Part shown: positions 1 to 8,553 of the stretch, piece after piece | Layout of the letters: each line of letters opens with the position of its first letter | Numbering within the stretch: the first letter of the stretch is position 1 | Assembly: GCA_023386955.1 (NCBI GenBank) | Contig: JAEWIS010000002.1 | Coordinates: forward strand, 1-44,535 | Direction of reading: 5' to 3' | DNA from: Bacillota bacterium | GTDB lineage: Bacteria; Bacillota; Bacilli; Paenibacillales; NBRC-103111 | Length of the DNA: 44,535 nucleotides | The notes under the pieces: model-generated | What the model was told of the DNA's origin: nothing | The model's input: only the letters and a program-made list of their open reading frames with translations | The model's database searches: none | Program-made: the position numbers and the translations under genes

Positions 1-114
1 CATGTGGTACCCAACCCACGGATAGCAGCGTGCCGACCGTCGCTCGTTTATTTGCTCCCGCGCCACGTGCTCCGACCCTGCTAAACCGGAGGGCTTGACA
101 AAAACGTTCATAGC

Positions 115-312
115 AACGAATCTCAGCGGCGTTATTTCACCAATTTGGCCCTTTTCCTCTTTTTAACGAATCTGAGGAATCTTATTTTGGCAAAAGGAAG
201 CTGAATGAGGCGGCGCAAGCAATAGCGTGGCTCAGATTCGTTACATTCCCAAACACGCTGATTTTCGGGAAATAAGCGCTGTGAGATTCCTTAGAGTGTT
301 AAGAGATTCGTT
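115..312. repeat. Cluster of 23-bp elements, AACGAATCT subtype
   Basis: Four copies align over 23 bp without gaps: 115-137 (+), 165-187 (+), 220-242 (-) and 270-292 (-); a weaker copy ends at 312 (-). The pattern is AACGAATCTCAG, then about five variable bases, then TTATTT. The first half is best conserved and the middle is free. Copies are in mixed orientation with irregular gaps, so this is neither a tandem array nor a CRISPR. The same template, with AACGGA in place of AACGAA, recurs at 430-560 and 10354-10569. Confidence 0.75.
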
Positions 313-429
313 AGCGCGCAGACCGGACTTAGCCGGAACTCCGTAAGCCGAATACGTTGATTCCGGTAGTGCAACTGATCGCTCCCGGGATCGGCTACCT
401 CAACGAGCGCTTCCGGTTCCGCTATCTCA

Positions 430-615
430 AACGGACTCAGGAGCCGTTATCTGCCCAGAAAACAGTGTTTTTTCCTCGGAACGGACACAGGAGCTCTTAT
501 TGGGCAGAAAAGGGTCTCGCTGACGGCATTCCCGGGGGAATAGCGTACCGTGTGTCCGCGAAATGTGGCCAAGCTCGCTTTTTGACAAAATAACGGATCC
601 TCAGTCCGGGTGAAC
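430..615. repeat. Cluster of 23-bp elements, AACGGACTCAG subtype
   Basis: Copies at 430-452 (+) and 480-502 (+) share AACGGAC, CAGGAGC and TTAT in register, and both are followed by a CCCAGAAAA/GGCAGAAAA-like tail. A copy on the minus strand lies at 539-560. A partial copy begins at 592 (AACGGATCCTCAG). These follow the same 23-bp template as the cluster at 115-312. No coding function is apparent. Confidence 0.65.
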
Positions 616-657
616 GGGCCTTTAAGAGATTTTGTCGAATCAGACCCTTTCACTAAA

Positions 658-679
658 ATAATTGGTAGGGTCCAATTAT
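658..679. promoter_or_regulatory. Perfect 8-6-8 inverted repeat upstream of tkt
   Basis: ATAATTGG is followed by a 6-bp spacer and its exact complement CCAATTAT. It lies about 45 bp upstream of the probable tkt -10 element, where an operator or activator site would sit. The bound protein is unknown. Confidence 0.45.
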
Positions 680-694
680 CATTTCTCCTAGCGT

Positions 695-717
695 TTCCCG
701 TACGGGAATGTTAGAAT
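695..717 (+). promoter_or_regulatory. Probable tkt promoter (extended -10) with overlapping palindrome
   Basis: TG at 709-710 followed by one base and TAGAAT at 712-717 forms an extended -10 element; no good -35 hexamer is seen. The perfect 14-bp palindrome TTCCCGTACGGGAA (695-708) sits directly upstream, inside the space between -35 and -10. A second dyad (CCGGGAA-AA-TTCCCGG, 731-746) with the same half-site falls in the predicted 5' leader. This arrangement suggests repressor control or a leader hairpin. Confidence 0.45.
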
Positions 718-772
718 GAAATCAATAGTGCCGGGAAAATTCCCGGAGACTTCCCAAAGGAGGAAAGATCGA

Positions 773-2794
773 ATGACAGCAAGCTTTACGACAACCGATC
801 AGCTGGCGGTTAACACCATCCGGATGCTGGCGGTGGATGCCATCGAGAAATCCAAATCCGGCCATCCCGGTATGCCCATGGGGGCGGCTCCTATGGCCTA
901 TACCCTGTGGACCCGGCATATGAATGTCAATCCTTCCAACCCGTCCTGGTTCAACCGGGACCGCTTTGTCCTGTCCGCAGGACATGGCTCGATGCTGCTG
1001 TATGCTCTGCTGCACCTGGCAGGCTATGGTCTGACCATCGACGACCTCAAGCAGTTCCGCCAATGGGGCAGCCTGACTCCGGGTCACCCGGAATTCGGCC
1101 ACACTGCTGGCGTAGACGCCACCACAGGCCCGCTGGGCCAAGGGGTTGCCATGGCAGTGGGCATGGCAATGGCGGAAGCGCATCTCGGCGCTACATATAA
1201 CAAGGACAGCTTCCCGGTGGTGGACCATTACACCTACGCCATCTGCGGCGACGGTGACCTGATGGAGGGTGTATCCTCCGAAGCAGCTTCCCTTGCGGGC
1301 CATCTGAAGCTGGGCAAGCTGATTGTCCTGTACGATTCCAATGACATCTCCCTGGACGGCGAACTGGGCCTGTCCTTCTCCGAAAATGCCCATGCCCGCT
1401 TCGAAAGTTACGGCTGGCAGGTCATCCGTGTGGAAAATGAGAATGACCTGGTTGCGATTTCGGCAGCCATCGAGCAAGCCAAGGCGGAAACAAGCCGTCC
1501 GACCCTGATTGAAGTGAAGACCACCATCGGCTTCGGCAGCCCCAACAAGGGCGGCAAGGGCGGACATGTCGGTCCCCATGGTTCTCCGCTGGGCACTGAA
1601 GAAGCCAAGCTGACCAAGGAAGCCCTAGGCTGGCCTTTGGAGCCTGAATTCTATGTTCCGGATGAGGTACAAGCCTATTTTGCTGAGGTGAAGGCTTCCG
1701 GTGAAACCAAAAACGCGGAATGGGACGCCCTGGTGGACAAGTATGCGGCAGCGTTCCCGGATCTGGCCCGCCAGTTCAAGCAAGCCCTTGCCGGCGAGCT
1801 TCCTGAAGGCTGGGACAAGGATATTCCGGTGCTCACCTCCGCCGAGAAGGCTGTGGCCACCCGTGCCAGCTCCGGCCAGGCACTGAACGCCATTGCGCCT
1901 AACCTGCCGACGCTGATCGGCGGCTCTGCCGACCTGGAGTCCTCCACCAATACCCATCTGAAGGGTATCGACCAGTTCACCCCGGCCAATTATGCCGGCC
2001 GCAACGTATACTTCGGCGTCCGTGAATTCGCCATGGCTGCGGCTACCAACGGCATGATGCTGCACGGCGGCGTCCGCGCTTACTGCGGCACCTTCTTCGT
2101 TTTCTCGGATTATCTGCGTCCGGCTGTCCGTCTGGCCGCGCTGATGAAAACACCGTCTGTGTATGTGCTTACCCATGACTCCATTGCTGTTGGCGAAGAC
2201 GGGCCTACCCACGAGCCTATCGAACAGCTGCCGGCGCTGCGGATTATTCCCGGCATGACCGTGCTGCGTCCTGCCGATGCTAACGAAACCATGGAAGCCT
2301 GGCGGTATGCCATCGAGAACAAGGAAGGTCCGGTGGCTCTGATTCTCACCCGTCAAAACCTGCCTGTGCTGGAGAAGACCGCCGAGCTGGCCCGCGACAA
2401 CGTGCGCCGCGGCGCTTATGTGGTCTCCGACGCCGCTAACGGCAAGCCCCAGGCGCAAATCATCGCTACCGGCTCCGAAGTCAGCCTGGCTGTGGAAGCC
2501 CAGAAGAAGCTGGCTGAGGAAGGTGTGCAGGTTCGCGTCATCAGTATGCCGAGCTGGGAGCTGTTCGAGAAGCAGCCGCAGGATTACAAGGATTCCGTCC
2601 TGCTGCCCGATGTGAAGGCTCGTCTGGCTGTGGAAATGGCCTATCCTCTGGGATGGGAGCGTTATGTGGGAGACCAAGGCGCTATTCTTGGGATCAGCAT
2701 ATTCGGCGCTTCCGCACCGGGACCGAAGGTGCTGGCGGAATACGGCTTTACGCCGGATAATGTAGCGGCCAAGGTAAAGGCTCTTTTGAAATAA
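773..2794 (+). CDS. tkt: Transketolase
   Basis: Transketolase (673 aa, the usual family size) is the cytosolic thiamine diphosphate enzyme that moves two-carbon ketol units in the non-oxidative pentose phosphate pathway. The N-terminal TPP domain carries [14 protein letters not shown] and the metal/diphosphate motif [19 protein letters not shown]. The pyrimidine-binding domain carries [15 protein letters not shown] and [13 protein letters not shown]. The C-terminal domain ends [17 protein letters not shown] chose the ATG at 773 because it follows AAAGGAGG (756-763) and begins [17 protein letters not shown] as in homologues; an in-frame ATG at 716 lies within the probable -10 element. The leader contains three dyads. 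A GC-rich hairpin without a T-run follows the stop, and ppnP comes 57 bp later, so partial read-through is possible. Confidence 0.97.
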   Translation: MTASFTTTDQLAVNTIRMLAVDAIEKSKSGHPGMPMGAAPMAYTLWTRHMNVNPSNPSWFNRDRFVLSAGHGSMLLYALLHLAGYGLTIDDLKQFRQWGSLTPGHPEFGHTAGVDATTGPLGQGVAMAVGMAMAEAHLGATYNKDSFPVVDHYTYAICGDGDLMEGVSSEAASLAGHLKLGKLIVLYDSNDISLDGELGLSFSENAHARFESYGWQVIRVENENDLVAISAAIEQAKAETSRPTLIEVKTTIGFGSPNKGGKGGHVGPHGSPLGTEEAKLTKEALGWPLEPEFYVPDEVQAYFAEVKASGETKNAEWDALVDKYAAAFPDLARQFKQALAGELPEGWDKDIPVLTSAEKAVATRASSGQALNAIAPNLPTLIGGSADLESSTNTHLKGIDQFTPANYAGRNVYFGVREFAMAAATNGMMLHGGVRAYCGTFFVFSDYLRPAVRLAALMKTPSVYVLTHDSIAVGEDGPTHEPIEQLPALRIIPGMTVLRPADANETMEAWRYAIENKEGPVALILTRQNLPVLEKTAELARDNVRRGAYVVSDAANGKPQAQIIATGSEVSLAVEAQKKLAEEGVQVRVISMPSWELFEKQPQDYKDSVLLPDVKARLAVEMAYPLGWERYVGDQGAILGISIFGASAPGPKVLAEYGFTPDNVAAKVKALLK

Positions 2795-2802
2795 TATGGG
2801 GA

Positions 2803-2824
2803 AGGGGCGCCCGGCGGCGCCCCT
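2803..2824 (+). other. GC-rich stem-loop between tkt and ppnP
   Basis: AGGGGCGCC (2803-2811) pairs perfectly with GGCGCCCCT (2816-2824) around a 4-nt loop. No T-run follows, so it is not a standard intrinsic terminator. It may stabilise the 3' end of tkt mRNA or reduce transcription into ppnP. Confidence 0.45.
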
Positions 2825-2851
2825 GACAGATCATAGGGAGAAGGTAGACAG

Positions 2852-3163
2852 ATGGCTCAGTTCGACAATGTATCCGTGGTGAAGAAAGCGAATATTTACT
2901 TTGACGGAAAGGTAAGCAGCCGGACGGTCCTGTTTGCCGACGGAACCAAAAAGACCCTGGGCATCATGCTGCCGGGGGATTATGAGTTTGGCACAGATAC
3001 CGTTGAAATTATGGAGATTCTGGCCGGCGAGCTGAAGGTGCTGCTTCCGGAAGCCACAGAATGGCTTGAAATCAACGGCTCCGGGGAGTTTACCGTTCCC
3101 GCGAATACACGCTTCAAGCTCGAGGTCAAAACACCTACCGACTACTGCTGCTCCTACATCTAG
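2852..3163 (+). CDS. ppnP: Pyrimidine/purine nucleoside phosphorylase (PpnP/YaiE family)
   Basis: A 103-aa single-domain cupin of the PpnP (DUF1255, E. coli YaiE) family, which splits nucleosides with phosphate to a free base and ribose 1-phosphate. The family pattern is clear: [11 protein letters not shown] near the N-terminus, [13 protein letters not shown] in the middle, then [30 protein letters not shown] and a C-terminal YCCSYI. Length matches the family. GGGAGAAGG precedes the ATG. It lies downstream of tkt in the same direction and ends at a strong terminator; pentose released from nucleosides would reach the pentose phosphate pathway, a plausible but unproven link to tkt. Confidence 0.9.
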   Translation: MAQFDNVSVVKKANIYFDGKVSSRTVLFADGTKKTLGIMLPGDYEFGTDTVEIMEILAGELKVLLPEATEWLEINGSGEFTVPANTRFKLEVKTPTDYCCSYI

Positions 3164-3183
3164 AATACTTCTCCTGAACCCAA

Positions 3184-3228
3184 AACCTCCCGGCGCCTGG
3201 CTGTACGCAGGCATCGGGAGGTTTTTTT
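3184..3228 (+). terminator. Intrinsic terminator after ppnP
   Basis: The arms AACCTCCCG and CGGGAGGTT flank a loop with a smaller internal GCCTG/CAGGC pairing and are followed by seven T residues. It lies between the convergent ppnP and cidB genes; in the minus direction only four T residues follow the stem. Confidence 0.85.
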
Positions 3229-3246
3229 GGCTATTGGCAGAGCGCC

Positions 3247-3927
3247 TTACAGCAGCAGCGGAACGATCCAGGGGGCGGTGCACAGGGTGAAGAAGGCGGT
3301 GAGAATCATCGCCACAGTGGAGACGGAGCCGGAGGCGGAGCTCAGCTCGAAGGCCTTGCTGGTGCCGACGGCGTGGGCGCTGGTGCCCAGCAGAACCCCA
3401 TGAGATACATCGTTCTTAAAGCGGAAGAACCGGATGACCACCGGTCCCAGCACCATACCCAGAACCCCTGTAGCCAGCACGAATACGGCCGTGATGGCGG
3501 GAATGCCGCCGATAAGCCCCGAAACCACTACGGCGATGGGGGTGGTGGCGGAGCGGGGGGCGATGCTGTCGATAATCGCCAGGTCCAGGTGCAGCATTTT
3601 GGCGGCCCAGGCAGTGCTCACAATGGCTACGGTAGACCCGGTAAGCACACTAATCAGAATAGACAGGGCGTGCTTCTTCATCACATGGCGGTTCTTGTAT
3701 AAGGGAACGGCCAGCGCCACGGTGGCGGGACCGATCATATTGCTTATGTAGCGGGTGCCCTCATGGTACGTATTGTAGGGGATATCCGCGAAGGCCAGCA
3801 CCACGATTACCAGAAGCGGGGTGAGAATAACCGGGGTGTAGAGCACCCGCTTATGGGATTTATAAAAGGTCTTGGTGCCGAAGTAAACCAGCACGGTTAA
3901 GATAAAGCAGCTAATTCCCAGAATCAC
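3247..3927 (-). CDS. cidB: CidB/LrgB family membrane protein
   Basis: A 226-aa polytopic membrane protein of the LrgB/CidB family, partner of the CidA/LrgA holin-like protein; the pair influences murein hydrolase activity, lysis and, in some species, pyruvate or glycolate transport. Family signatures are NMIGPATVALAVPLYKNR, SIAPRSATTPIAVVVSGLIGG and GTSAHAVGTSKAFE. It starts at a GTG that overlaps the cidA stop by 4 bp (GTGA), with AAGGGAAG upstream, so the two are translationally coupled. cid versus lrg cannot be settled from sequence alone; the divergent LysR regulator is the usual arrangement for cid. Confidence 0.88.
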   Translation of the reverse strand: MILGISCFILTVLVYFGTKTFYKSHKRVLYTPVILTPLLVIVVLAFADIPYNTYHEGTRYISNMIGPATVALAVPLYKNRHVMKKHALSILISVLTGSTVAIVSTAWAAKMLHLDLAIIDSIAPRSATTPIAVVVSGLIGGIPAITAVFVLATGVLGMVLGPVVIRFFRFKNDVSHGVLLGTSAHAVGTSKAFELSSASGSVSTVAMILTAFFTLCTAPWIVPLLL

Positions 3928-4295
3928 GACTGTCGCTTCCCTTCATGGGTCGACAGCTTCTCGGCAATCAAACCCGTTATGACCATGACACACAGAATGC
4001 TGAACACAATAACTAATGCGATTCGCAGGCCATTTTGCAGCATCAAATCTTTGTATTCTACAATGCCTACAACCGGAGGGATGAAAAACAGCAGCATCTC
4101 GGCCAACAGCCATTTGGAGCCCAGGTCCACCCATTCCAGCTTGATCACCTTAAAATGTAATAGCGCAAACAGCAGCACAATTCCTACAATGCTTCCCGGA
4201 ACCGGCAGATGAAGCGCGGACGTGACGGCGTTGATCAGCATGGAATACAGAATGAAGCAAACCACCTGGCCGAACCCCCGTAATAATGGCTTCAT
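3924..4295 (-). CDS. cidA: CidA/LrgA family holin-like protein
   Basis: A 123-aa protein with about four membrane helices and the CidA/LrgA signatures LPVPGSIVGIVLLFALL and WLLAEMLLFFIPPVVGIVEY. Members are thought to form holin-like membrane oligomers. The ATG at 4295 is chosen because AAGGAGG lies just upstream; a longer reading frame reaches 4373 but would add a polar N-terminal stretch not typical of the family. First gene of a two-gene operon with cidB, divergent from a LysR regulator across about 100 bp, so the regulator probably controls it from that gap. Confidence 0.88.
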   Translation of the reverse strand: MKPLLRGFGQVVCFILYSMLINAVTSALHLPVPGSIVGIVLLFALLHFKVIKLEWVDLGSKWLLAEMLLFFIPPVVGIVEYKDLMLQNGLRIALVIVFSILCVMVITGLIAEKLSTHEGKRQS

Positions 4296-4396
4296 GAAGA
4301 ATCCCTCCTTTTGAAAGTGTACATCATGTGCTTTCATTGGTAAAATGAATGAATCGAATGATTTCCATTCCATTTAGCTATAGTTGGAGGGCGCCT

Positions 4397-5287
4397 ATGG
4401 ATATCCGTCATATGCAGTATGTATTGGAGCTTGCCCGCAGCGGAAGCTTTACCCGGGCGGCCCAGACGCTTCATATTACCCAGCCTACCCTGAGCAAGGC
4501 CATCAAGAGCCTCGAAGAGGAGCTGGGTGTGGAGCTGTTCAAGCGCGACGGCAAACGTATCGAGCTGACAGACGCGGGCAGAGCTATCACCGGACAGGCT
4601 CATAATATCACTGAGGCCTTCCATAATCTCACCCTGGAGCTGGAGGATCTCACCAATCTGAACAAGGGTGTGATCCGGATCGGCATTCCTCCAATGGCAG
4701 GCTCCAGCTTTTTTCCTCAGGTGCTGAGGCAGTTCCGTCAAAAATATCCCGGTCTGGTGATTCAAATGGTGGAAGACGGGGCAAAGAAGCTAGAGACCAA
4801 AGTGGCGGAGGGCAAGCTGGATGTGGGCGTGGTCCTGCTGCCCGTGGATGGGGAGCGGTTTGATTCCTTCACGGTGGTCAAGGAGCGGTTGAAGGTGATT
4901 GTGCATACGGGCCATCCCCTGGCAGATAGCGGCACAGTGCAGCTACGGAAGCTGGCGGAGGAGCCGTTTATTCTGTTCAAGGAGGAGTTCGCCCTCCATG
5001 ACCGGATTATTGCGGAATGCCACAGAGTCGGCTTCCGTCCCAATGTCCAGTATGAAAGCTCCCAGTGGGATTTCATCTATGAGCTGGCGGCGGCGGGGCT
5101 GGGGGTGGCGATGCTGCCGGAGACCATCTGCCGCTCTCTGGACACGAGCAGGGTGGCGGTGTTGGATCTGGTGGAGCCGCAAATTCCGTGGCATCTGGGG
5201 ATGATCTGGGGCAAAAAGAGCTACCTGCCTCTAGCCGCCCGGGAGTGGGTGCGGTTTACCGGGGGGATATTTAACTCCCAAAGGTGA
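4397..5287 (+). CDS. LysR family transcriptional regulator (CidR-like)
   Basis: A 296-aa LysR-type regulator: N-terminal winged HTH (residues about 1-60, GSFTRAAQTLHITQPTLSKAIKSL split as helix-turn-helix) and a periplasmic-binding-protein-like effector domain (about 90-290). The ATG at 4397 follows GGAGG and gives the standard LysR start MDIRHMQYVLELA; an upstream in-frame ATG at 4349 would overlap the regulatory gap. Its divergent position to cidAB makes it the likely cid regulator (CidR in staphylococci responds to acetate/pyruvate metabolism), an inference from arrangement rather than from effector residues. Confidence 0.9.
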   Translation: MDIRHMQYVLELARSGSFTRAAQTLHITQPTLSKAIKSLEEELGVELFKRDGKRIELTDAGRAITGQAHNITEAFHNLTLELEDLTNLNKGVIRIGIPPMAGSSFFPQVLRQFRQKYPGLVIQMVEDGAKKLETKVAEGKLDVGVVLLPVDGERFDSFTVVKERLKVIVHTGHPLADSGTVQLRKLAEEPFILFKEEFALHDRIIAECHRVGFRPNVQYESSQWDFIYELAAAGLGVAMLPETICRSLDTSRVAVLDLVEPQIPWHLGMIWGKKSYLPLAAREWVRFTGGIFNSQR

Positions 5288-5330
5288 AGAGAAGCGCTGA
5301 AGCATATTCCGAATACTTTTGGGGGAGCCC

Positions 5331-5361
5331 AAAAACAAAAAGCCCGGGAAGCCCCGGGCTT
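5331..5361 (-). terminator. Terminator of the dehydrogenase-PilZ gene
   Basis: Read on the minus strand, AAGCCCGGGG pairs with CCCGGGCTT and is followed by TTTTGTTTTT. It lies 34 bp beyond the stop of the minus-strand gene, in the convergent gap with the LysR gene. Confidence 0.85.
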
Positions 5362-5394
5362 GCGTGTAGCGCAGGCTGCGGGGCAGCTCCCGCT

Positions 5395-6645
5395 TTAGCC
5401 TTCGTGCCGCTTGATATATTGCTCCAGCTTGATCCGGGTGTACGGCGGCAATCCCGACAGCATACAGCCGTAGCGGAATTCCCCTTCCCGCGAATCGATG
5501 CGGATGATCTTGCCGGTGATCGGGGGCAGATCGGCTTCCTTGGGGAAGTGGATCACCACGAACATGTCCTGGGCCAGCGGGAAGGCCGAGCTGATTTGCA
5601 GTCCGCTTTCCGACAGGTCGTGGAGGATTCCTTCGATGTTCTGTCCCGAAAAGCTGCCCTCCTGCTCCCATTGGTACACGGACAGATGCAGCTTGATGCC
5701 TAGGCTGATCCGGTTGGCACCGCGGCGCTCCTTGTCTGCCGGCGCTGTCCTTTCGCCCGAGGGGGTAATGGTGAGCTTCATCCAGTCCTCGTAGCATTGG
5801 ATCACGGAGGAGAGGTCCTGATCCCCTAATCCCTTGGCCAGGCCCATCTGAAAAATGGACGTAGCCGCATGGAGCAGAGGCGCAGGAAGCTGGAAGCCTG
5901 CCGTCAGCTTTTGGGCCAGGAGCAGATCCTTCAGCATCAGGGCCGTGGAGAACTGGTTGGAGAAGTCCCGCTGGATGATCTTGTTGCCCTTCAGCTCCGC
6001 CTGCCGGCTGTTGGCACCGCCTGCGGTTACAATCTCCAGGAACTTCTCCGGGGAAAGCCCCGCTTTGGCGGCAATGGAGAAACCCTCCATCAAGCCGATA
6101 GCGTTGATACCCACGATGGTATTGTGGGCCAGCTTGGCATAGGAGCCGGAGCCGCTGTCGCCCATGTACAGGCACTTGCTGCCCAGCACCTCGAACAGGT
6201 CCAGATTCTCCTCGTAGACGGCTTCCTCGCCGCCCACCATAAAGACCAGCGTGCCGCTCTCTGCGGCGGGTTTGCTGCCTGTTACAGGCGCATCCAGGAA
6301 GAAGGCCTGCTGTGCCTTCAGCTCCTCTGCGATCCTCTGGCTGGTGGCGGGAGATACGGTGCTGCAGTCAATCACGGTAAGGCCCGGACGGGAGCCCTCG
6401 AGAATACCCCCCGGCCCGTACACCACCTCCAGCAAAGCATCATCATTGCTCACATTGGTAAAAATCACATCCGCCTGGCGGGCAGCCTCAGCCGGAGTGG
6501 CCGCTTCCAACGCGCCAAGCGCTTTCAATTGCTCCCGCTTGGCAGCCGTGCGGTTATAACCGTATACCGTATATCCGCTTTTGAGCAGATTGACAGCCAT
6601 GGGCATTCCCATGGTGCCAAGTCCGATAAAACCGATGGTTTTCAT
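5395..6645 (-). CDS. Beta-hydroxyacid dehydrogenase fused to a PilZ domain
   Basis: A 416-aa two-domain protein. Residues 1-290 form a complete 3-hydroxyisobutyrate dehydrogenase-like enzyme: Rossmann motif GLGTMG (8-13), substrate loop DAPVTGSKPAAESGT (from about 118) and catalytic lysine K171 in AKLAHN. After a short polar linker (about 295-305), residues 306-413 form a PilZ domain with the c-di-GMP motif RxxxR (R308-R312) and DxSxxG (D343, S345, G348), ending in GKIIRI, YGCML and KLEQYIKR. Ordinary family members stop near 290-300 aa. The reading frame is uninterrupted from one domain to the other, so this is a genuine fusion in this sequence. The ATG at 6645 follows AGAGGTG; a GTG 9 bp upstream is less likely. 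Substrate is unknown. Inference: a cytosolic oxidoreductase controlled or positioned by cyclic-di-GMP. Confidence 0.92.
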   Translation of the reverse strand: MKTIGFIGLGTMGMPMAVNLLKSGYTVYGYNRTAAKREQLKALGALEAATPAEAARQADVIFTNVSNDDALLEVVYGPGGILEGSRPGLTVIDCSTVSPATSQRIAEELKAQQAFFLDAPVTGSKPAAESGTLVFMVGGEEAVYEENLDLFEVLGSKCLYMGDSGSGSYAKLAHNTIVGINAIGLMEGFSIAAKAGLSPEKFLEIVTAGGANSRQAELKGNKIIQRDFSNQFSTALMLKDLLLAQKLTAGFQLPAPLLHAATSIFQMGLAKGLGDQDLSSVIQCYEDWMKLTITPSGERTAPADKERRGANRISLGIKLHLSVYQWEQEGSFSGQNIEGILHDLSESGLQISSAFPLAQDMFVVIHFPKEADLPPITGKIIRIDSREGEFRYGCMLSGLPPYTRIKLEQYIKRHEG

Positions 6646-6703
6646 CCAAGTCACCTCTTGTCCTTATCTTACCATGCGCCCGGAAGTATGTGAAAGACCT
6701 TAC

Positions 6704-6732
6704 TTGCAATTCGGGCATTGAATAAGTATTCT
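6704..6732 (+). promoter_or_regulatory. Possible sigma-A promoter for pgi
   Basis: TTGCAA (6704-6709) and TATTCT (6727-6732) are separated by exactly 17 bp, each matching consensus at four of six positions. It lies about 115 bp upstream of the pgi start and downstream of the divergent dehydrogenase-PilZ start. Confidence 0.45.
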
Positions 6733-6846
6733 TATCATAGACACCAGATATATGCAGGTAAACCTTCCCCCAAAAGTGAAAATGCTCTGAAGCAATGGAG
6801 GGTACTTTTGAGGGAGCCCCCAATTGGATAAGGAGGTTTTTGACCC

Positions 6847-8196
6847 ATGAGCGGAAAATTGCAGTTTGATTTCAGCAAAGCACTGGGCTTTATCGGCAAG
6901 CATGAGGTGGACAACCTGGCAGGCGCCATCAAGGCCGCCCACGATGATCTTCATAACGGAACAGGTGCAGGCTCGGATTATCTGGGCTGGATCGATCTTC
7001 CGGTAAATTATGACCGGGCGGAGTTTGACCGGATCAAGAAGGCAGCGGAAAAAATCCAGTCGGATTCGGACGCGCTGGTTGTTATCGGCATCGGCGGTTC
7101 CTACCTGGGAGCCCGGGCGGCTATCGAAATGCTGACCCATTCCTTCTATAATATTCTTCCGAAGGACAAGCGCAAAACCCCCGAGATTTATTTCGTCGGC
7201 AATAATATCAGTTCTACATATACCTCCCATCTGCTGCAGCTTTTGGATGGCAAGGACATCTCCGTGAACGTCATCTCCAAGTCCGGCACCACTACGGAGC
7301 CGGCTATCGCCTTCCGGATTTTCCGGGAGCTCCTGGAGCGCAAGTACGGCAAGGAAGGCGCCCAAAAGCGGATCTACGCCACCACCGACAAGGCCCGCGG
7401 CGCCTTGAAGAAGCTGGCCTCCGAGGAAGGCTACGAAACCTTCGTGATTCCGGATGATGTAGGCGGACGTTACTCCGTATTGACCCCTGTTGGCCTCTTG
7501 CCCATCGCCGTAGCCGGCGTGGATATCGATGCTATGATGCAGGGTGCGGCGGATGCCAGAACCGATTACTCCAGCCCGTCCGTAGCAGAAAATGAAGCCT
7601 ACCAATACGCGGCTGTGCGCAACGCCTTGTACCGCAAGGGCAAAACCACCGAAATCCTGGTGAACTACGAGCCTTCTCTGCACTTTGTGTCCGAGTGGTG
7701 GAAGCAGCTCTTCGGCGAAAGCGAAGGCAAGGACAACAAGGGGATTTACCCATCCTCCGTCGACTTCTCTACAGACCTGCACTCCATGGGCCAATTCATC
7801 CAGGAGGGCAACCGCAACCTGTTCGAAACGGTCATTCAGGTGGCTGAAGTGCCGTACCATCTGACCATCGGAACCGATCCGACAGATCTGGACGGACTGA
7901 ATTTCCTGAGCGGCAAAACCATGGATTTCGTCAACAAAAAGGCGTTCCTGGGTACGCTTCTGGCCCACAGCGACGGCGGCGTGCCGAATCTGGTGGTGAC
8001 CCTGCCGGATATGTCCCCGTACACCTTCGGCTATATGGTCTATTTCTTCGAGAAGGCCTGCGGCGTGAGCGGATACCTCTCCGGCGTGAATCCGTTTGAC
8101 CAGCCGGGTGTGGAAGCGTACAAGAAGAATATGTTTGCACTCCTGGGCAAACCTGGCTTCGAGCAGGAAAAGGAAGAGCTGGAGAAGCGCCTGTAA
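6847..8196 (+). CDS. pgi: Glucose-6-phosphate isomerase
   Basis: A 449-aa phosphoglucose isomerase, the cytosolic enzyme interconverting glucose 6-phosphate and fructose 6-phosphate. Signatures in order: [16 protein letters not shown] (sugar-phosphate binding), [36 protein letters not shown], the catalytic region [11 protein letters not shown], and a C-terminal [12 protein letters not shown] with LLGKPGF. Length equals the Bacillus enzyme (about 450 aa). A strong AAGGAGG sits upstream of ATG. Monocistronic: promoter-like hexamers precede it and a hairpin follows. Confidence 0.97.
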   Translation: MSGKLQFDFSKALGFIGKHEVDNLAGAIKAAHDDLHNGTGAGSDYLGWIDLPVNYDRAEFDRIKKAAEKIQSDSDALVVIGIGGSYLGARAAIEMLTHSFYNILPKDKRKTPEIYFVGNNISSTYTSHLLQLLDGKDISVNVISKSGTTTEPAIAFRIFRELLERKYGKEGAQKRIYATTDKARGALKKLASEEGYETFVIPDDVGGRYSVLTPVGLLPIAVAGVDIDAMMQGAADARTDYSSPSVAENEAYQYAAVRNALYRKGKTTEILVNYEPSLHFVSEWWKQLFGESEGKDNKGIYPSSVDFSTDLHSMGQFIQEGNRNLFETVIQVAEVPYHLTIGTDPTDLDGLNFLSGKTMDFVNKKAFLGTLLAHSDGGVPNLVVTLPDMSPYTFGYMVYFFEKACGVSGYLSGVNPFDQPGVEAYKKNMFALLGKPGFEQEKEELEKRL

Positions 8197-8247
8197 TTAA
8201 AAAACCAGTTCATTCGGCTTGAAAAGTGAATAAATATGCAATCCGGT

Positions 8248-8278
8248 CCCCTTTTCGAAAGAGAAGGGGGCTGTTTAT
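8248..8278 (+). terminator. Probable terminator after pgi
   Basis: CCCCTTTTC pairs with GAGAAGGGG (one wobble) around a GAAA tetraloop, followed by a weak T-rich tail (CTGTTTATAT). The short T-run lowers confidence. Confidence 0.55.
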
Positions 8279-8538
8279 ATATTAATGGCATGTCAGATTA
8301 CATAACCGAAGGTATGGCGATAAACGGAAATAATCAGCCTTACGGGAAAATATTTACTGACAAACGGCCAATAAGTCAGGTAATATAACGTTAAAGCCTC
8401 CTGGTGGAATACATTTGTCCACTGTGCTGCGTATTTATCCCATGAATTGTTTGAGATATGTCACAATTAATTGATTGAATAGTTATAGAAATCTGATTAC
8501 TTCTATGCTAGAATGCTTTAAAGCGACTCTATACGAAG
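8279..8538. promoter_or_regulatory. Gap between pgi and the yigZ-like gene; extended -10 at 8506-8514
   Basis: This AT-richer gap holds no gene that I can support. Its clearest signal is TG at 8506-8507 followed by one base and TAGAAT (8509-8514), an extended -10 element 40 bp upstream of the next start. No convincing -35 hexamer is seen. Confidence 0.4.
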
Positions 8539-8553
8539 GTGGATTGCTGCTGC

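Larger units (their letters stand above)
1..657. other. Gene-free intergenic region with degenerate 23-bp elements
   Basis: No credible gene is seen here: the short open frames lack ribosome binding sites and have no recognisable domain. The stretch is filled with scattered copies of a 23-bp word, in both orientations, described in separate repeat entries. A perfect TTGACA lies at 95-100 but has no -10 hexamer at a suitable distance. What lies left of the window is unknown, so it is unclear whether this gap is divergent or tandem with respect to its left neighbour. Confidence 0.7.

Noticed and set aside
95..100. Perfect TTGACA as a -35 element
   Set aside because: No acceptable -10 hexamer at 16-18 bp and no gene begins within several hundred bases downstream.
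722..2677. Long open frames (285 and 350 aa) on the strand opposite tkt
   Set aside because: They are reverse-strand shadows of a clear transketolase gene in GC-rich codons, without ribosome sites or domains.
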